From the NCBI GenBank assembly GCA_964543485.1, contig CAZIYI010000011.1, positions 1 to 15,928 of the forward strand: a stretch of DNA of 15,928 bases. The letters are read 5' to 3'. This stretch comes from UBA2259 sp964543485 (GTDB lineage Bacteria > Patescibacteriota > Dojkabacteria > SC72). A program made the position numbers and the translations under genes. Shown piece by piece: positions 13,625 to 15,928 of this stretch. The stretch's first letter is position 1, and each line of letters begins with the position of its first letter. The notes below the pieces were generated by a model that did not search any database, was not told the DNA's origin, and worked only from the letters and a program-made list of their open reading frames with translations.

Positions 13625-13785
13625 CCGTTTTTAAAACAATTATGAGTAAAGTGAAATACCCTAACAAGTAAAGATGTTTTAAAAATTGAGGATTTGAAGA
13701 AATTTTTAAATACAGCACATTACCCGTTCCTAGTATTTTATTTTTGTAACGGCATTTTATTGTATAGATTACTTCTTACAAATAC

Positions 13786-14037
13786 TTAATGCTTACTTTT
13801 TATCACCCCTTCTAATACTCTCTCACCCATATCGTCATCTGTCTGAAATCTATAATCCTCATCACTAGTTTCCTCAATTTCATCGTCTCCTAGTGAATCT
13901 ATTATTCTTATTATTTTGTATATTTTGTCTTTATCTTTTTCACTTAATTGGTCAAAGTACTCAACAGAGAATTCTATCTCATATTTCTTAAGGTCCTCCC
14001 CCTGATTGTTTTTTCTTTCAAAAAGAGAATATCTCAT
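13786..14037 (-). CDS. Small acidic hypothetical protein, 83 aa
   Basis: Unrecognised. A first part 'KKYEIEFSVEYFDQLSEKDK' then 'DKIYKIIRIIDSL' is helical, followed by a very acidic stretch ('DDEIEETSDEDYRFQTDDD'). The helical part is reminiscent of small toxin- or antitoxin-type proteins, but no motif supports that. No membrane segment. An AATAAT-like -10 lies about eight bases before the ATG. About 50 nt separate it from the upstream minus-strand gene, so it may be transcribed alone or as the tail of that operon. Confidence 0.6.
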   Translation of the reverse strand: MRYSLFERKNNQGEDLKKYEIEFSVEYFDQLSEKDKDKIYKIIRIIDSLGDDEIEETSDEDYRFQTDDDMGERVLEGVIKSKH

Positions 14038-14086
14038 ATATATAACTATTATTTAAACTTACTTTTCGAATTTCTAACATAATGTA

Positions 14087-14851
14087 CTATCTCAACTCCA
14101 TAGAGTCTAATATTGAATCAAGTATTAACAAATCTTCCTCCATTAGACTACTCTCTGTATCTACCCACAAAACATATTTAATAACACCATCAAGATTAAT
14201 AACATCATCATAATAAACTTCATAAGAAGGACCCTCTTCCTCAAAATATAATAGAACAGGATCTAATGGGTTTGTAAAATAGTAAGTATCTTTTTCATTA
14301 GTATTAGGAACATACATATCATCTACTCTTCTAACCTCTAAACCAAAAAGATCTAGTTTTGTATATTCTCCATCATTAACCTCAACTACAGAGACTACAA
14401 AGATAGGGCTATCCCCTTCAATACTATACTGTAACATAGACTCATATACTTCGGGGTCTGAATCAGAAAAATGATAATATACACCTCCAGCCCCTCCTGT
14501 ATCAGTAACAGATACTACAGAAGCAATAAGGTTTGTACCTTTGTATATCTCTATTGATACATCTCCCACTATTTTTTCACTTTCATCAGGGGTAGCTGCA
14601 TAATTAATTTGTTCTTTATATACAATTGTTTTAACTTTCCATCCTTTTGGAACATCTGCTTTAACAGTTGGTATTAAAGAGTATTTCAAATAAGTTTCTG
14701 TAGCTATAGTACCATCATCAAATTCAGAAACCTCTTTCTGATAGAAAGGATTAATACTTAAAAAAATAGGTTTTAAATATAATAGAGAACAGATACCTAA
14801 AACAAAGATAATTATGATAGAGAATACTATCAAACCTTTCTGTCTTTTCAT
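14087..14851 (-). CDS. Membrane-anchored extracytoplasmic protein, 254 aa
   Basis: Unrecognised. One N-terminal membrane segment (about 7-29, 'IVFSIIIIFVLGICSLLYL') anchors a beta-rich outer domain ('GWKVKTIVYKEQINYAATPD', 'VSIEIYKGTNLIASVVSVTD'). The C-terminal 'ESSLMEEDLLILDSILDSME' resembles the closing helix of exported proteins that measure stability or bind ligands, but no function is claimed. It begins 19 nt after the stop of a small membrane protein gene on the same strand, so the two form an operon. No ribosome-binding site is seen. Confidence 0.72.
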   Translation of the reverse strand: MKRQKGLIVFSIIIIFVLGICSLLYLKPIFLSINPFYQKEVSEFDDGTIATETYLKYSLIPTVKADVPKGWKVKTIVYKEQINYAATPDESEKIVGDVSIEIYKGTNLIASVVSVTDTGGAGGVYYHFSDSDPEVYESMLQYSIEGDSPIFVVSVVEVNDGEYTKLDLFGLEVRRVDDMYVPNTNEKDTYYFTNPLDPVLLYFEEEGPSYEVYYDDVINLDGVIKYVLWVDTESSLMEEDLLILDSILDSMELR

Positions 14852-14870
14852 TATATATATTTATTTAAAA

Positions 14871-15146
14871 TTAAATATCTTCTTTTACTACAGACTCTAC
14901 AACCTCACTATCTTTATTTTTAACTATCATTATTATCCCTATTGTTACTAGTATAGGGAAACTTATCATCGATATTAAAGATAGTAGCATTAATATTATG
15001 TTTACAATATTAACTGATCCATTAGCGATATTAATAGTAGGTGTGTGAAACACGAAATTACTTAAAAGAGTAAGGATAAAAGATAGAAGAAATAGAGCAA
15101 TTGGGATTATGATTAATATTATTCCTAACTTTCTTTTTTTATTCAT
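14871..15146 (-). CDS. Small membrane protein, 91 aa, two membrane segments
   Basis: Two hydrophobic stretches (about 8-32 and 48-75) separated by a short polar loop 'HTPTINIANGSVN', with a basic N-terminus (MNKKRK) and an acidic C-terminal tail. This predicts both ends in the cytoplasm. I do not recognise a family. First gene of a two-gene operon with the 254-aa anchored protein, suggesting they act together in the envelope. A TATAAA box lies four bases before the ATG. Confidence 0.7.
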   Translation of the reverse strand: MNKKRKLGIILIIIPIALFLLSFILTLLSNFVFHTPTINIANGSVNIVNIILMLLSLISMISFPILVTIGIIMIVKNKDSEVVESVVKEDI

Positions 15147-15202
15147 CAGATTTATAAAATAAATAATATATTTAAATATATATTAGAATATTTAAGTATG
15201 CA

Positions 15203-15227
15203 AAGTATATATATTTAGAATATACTT
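15203..15227 (+). promoter_or_regulatory. TspO promoter within an 8-bp inverted repeat
   Basis: AAGTATAT (15203-15210) and ATATACTT (15220-15227) are perfect inverted repeats with a 9-nt spacer. The right arm contains the TATACT -10 box, six bases before the ATG at 15233. This looks like an operator that would shut the leaderless promoter when bound. Confidence 0.55.
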
Positions 15228-15232
15228 AATAC

Positions 15233-15652
15233 ATGGATTCTAAACAGTACTACTTAAAAACTAAAAGACCTACATGGGCACCTCCCTCTTGGTTATTTGG
15301 TCCTGTATGGTCTGTACTGTATATATTAATATTTATTTCTTTTGGTTATGTATTTTATAAGGGGTATATAGGGGATATTTTTTTTATTATTGTATTACCA
15401 TTTATACTTAACATTATCTTTAATATATTATTCTCTCCTATACAGTGGGGATTAAAGAGTAATCTATTAGCTAGTATAGATATATTATTTATGTTAATAA
15501 CATTAATATGGGGAATGATTAGTATATATACATATTATCAATGGATAACATATATACAGATTCCATATCTATTATGGGTGTCATTTGCATTTGTATTACA
15601 GTTTAGTATTACTGTATTAAATTGGGAAAATGAGTGGTTGAGGAGAAGATAG
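15233..15652 (+). CDS. tspO: TspO/MBR family membrane protein
   Basis: Five-helix membrane protein of the tryptophan-rich sensory / translocator protein family, which binds porphyrins and related ligands and acts in stress signalling or tetrapyrrole handling. The signature 'KRPTWAPPSWLFGPVW' (11-26) is nearly ideal. 'NIIFNILFSPIQWGL' is the middle helix motif and 'PYLLWVSFAFVLQFSITVLN' (from about 111) the fifth helix motif. 139 aa is slightly shorter than the usual 150-165. A tetrapyrrole pathway is not visible in the window, so a scavenged ligand or another role is possible. Divergent from the small membrane protein operon. Strong family call. Confidence 0.93.
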   Translation: MDSKQYYLKTKRPTWAPPSWLFGPVWSVLYILIFISFGYVFYKGYIGDIFFIIVLPFILNIIFNILFSPIQWGLKSNLLASIDILFMLITLIWGMISIYTYYQWITYIQIPYLLWVSFAFVLQFSITVLNWENEWLRRR

Positions 15653-15680
15653 TAGATATGAATTATTTCAACTTGTAGGG

Positions 15681-15928
15681 TTAAAGATCTTGTGTTTCAG
15701 AATTCCATTCTTCTATTAATTCCATTACTGTTTTTCTTAGATGAAATCCATCCTCTTGAAGACTCCAAATATAATTAATACCATCTATATTGTTGTTTAA
15801 ACCCATTGTAGGTTCTTGAAAGAATGTAACTAGTTCTACATCACCATCAGATAGGTAATCAAACATACCATACTTCTGTATACCATAAAATTCGAACCAT
15901 GTTTCTGAAATAGTATAACTATCATCGC
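15681..15928 (-). CDS. Partial gene running off the right edge
   Basis: The frame that ends at 15681 stays open past the internal ATG at 15866 to the end of the window, giving at least 82 residues. The extra upstream text 'SYTISETWFEFYGIQKYG' reads as normal protein, so the true start is outside and the ATG at 15866 is internal. Visible parts include 'GDVELVTFFQEPTMGLN' and 'INYIWSLQEDGFHLRKTVME'. No membrane segment. The family is not recognised. It is convergent with tspO, 28 nt away. Confidence 0.6.
   Translation of the reverse strand, partial: DDSYTISETWFEFYGIQKYGMFDYLSDGDVELVTFFQEPTMGLNNNIDGINYIWSLQEDGFHLRKTVMELIEEWNSETQDL

Noticed and set aside
13650..13790. Small plus-strand gene in the gap
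   Set aside because: A frame of about 44 codons is open but has no start codon, promoter or recognisable text.
1..15928. Alternative genetic code (UGA read as Gly or Trp)
   Set aside because: TGA is used as a stop (for example at 8909-8911), and no conserved gene contains in-frame TGA codons.

Overview
The window is AT-rich, uses the standard stop codons (TGA, TAA and TAG all end genes) and almost lacks Shine-Dalgarno sites. Many genes have a TATAAT-like -10 box ending only 5-9 nt before the ATG, which points to leaderless mRNAs. With a DUF5674 pair, membrane-anchored LysM and sortase proteins, a TspO homologue and many unrecognised small membrane proteins, this suggests a low-GC candidate-phyla-radiation (Patescibacteria) genome. 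That is an inference; no rRNA or ribosomal marker is present. The surface protein and class B sortase look Firmicutes-like and may have been transferred.

Region 1 (1-9.76 kb) is a mosaic of one- or two-gene blocks separated by copies of one intergenic element, all in the same orientation: three copies of about 182 bp (31-212, 1957-2139, 3807-3988) and five shorter or decayed ones (1293-1344, 7413-7466, 8023-8119, 8953-9030, 9747-9762). Five copies continue into a promoter module that reaches an ATG, or in one case an ORF of only nine codons. Three genes stop at the same point of the element. The blocks hold an HD phosphohydrolase plus an unknown 188-aa protein; a THUMP-type tRNA methyltransferase plus a P-loop kinase; a 720-aa surface protein with a divergent class B sortase; a two-LysM protein; a 241-aa membrane-anchored protein; and the DUF5674 pair. 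This looks like a cassette-like gene-exchange region, and it is the most interesting part of the window.

Region 2 (9.8-12.5 kb) has no element copies. It holds a divergent sigma-70 family factor with a long unfamiliar N-terminus, a cold-shock protein convergent to it across a strong hairpin, and a RimK-like ATP-grasp ligase.

Region 3 (12.5-15.9 kb) holds unrecognised proteins on the minus strand, the C-terminal remnant of a methyltransferase, a two-gene membrane-protein operon, a TspO/MBR homologue whose promoter lies in an inverted repeat, and a gene running off the right edge. Apart from the sortase and its likely substrate, the genes show no obvious shared pathway.
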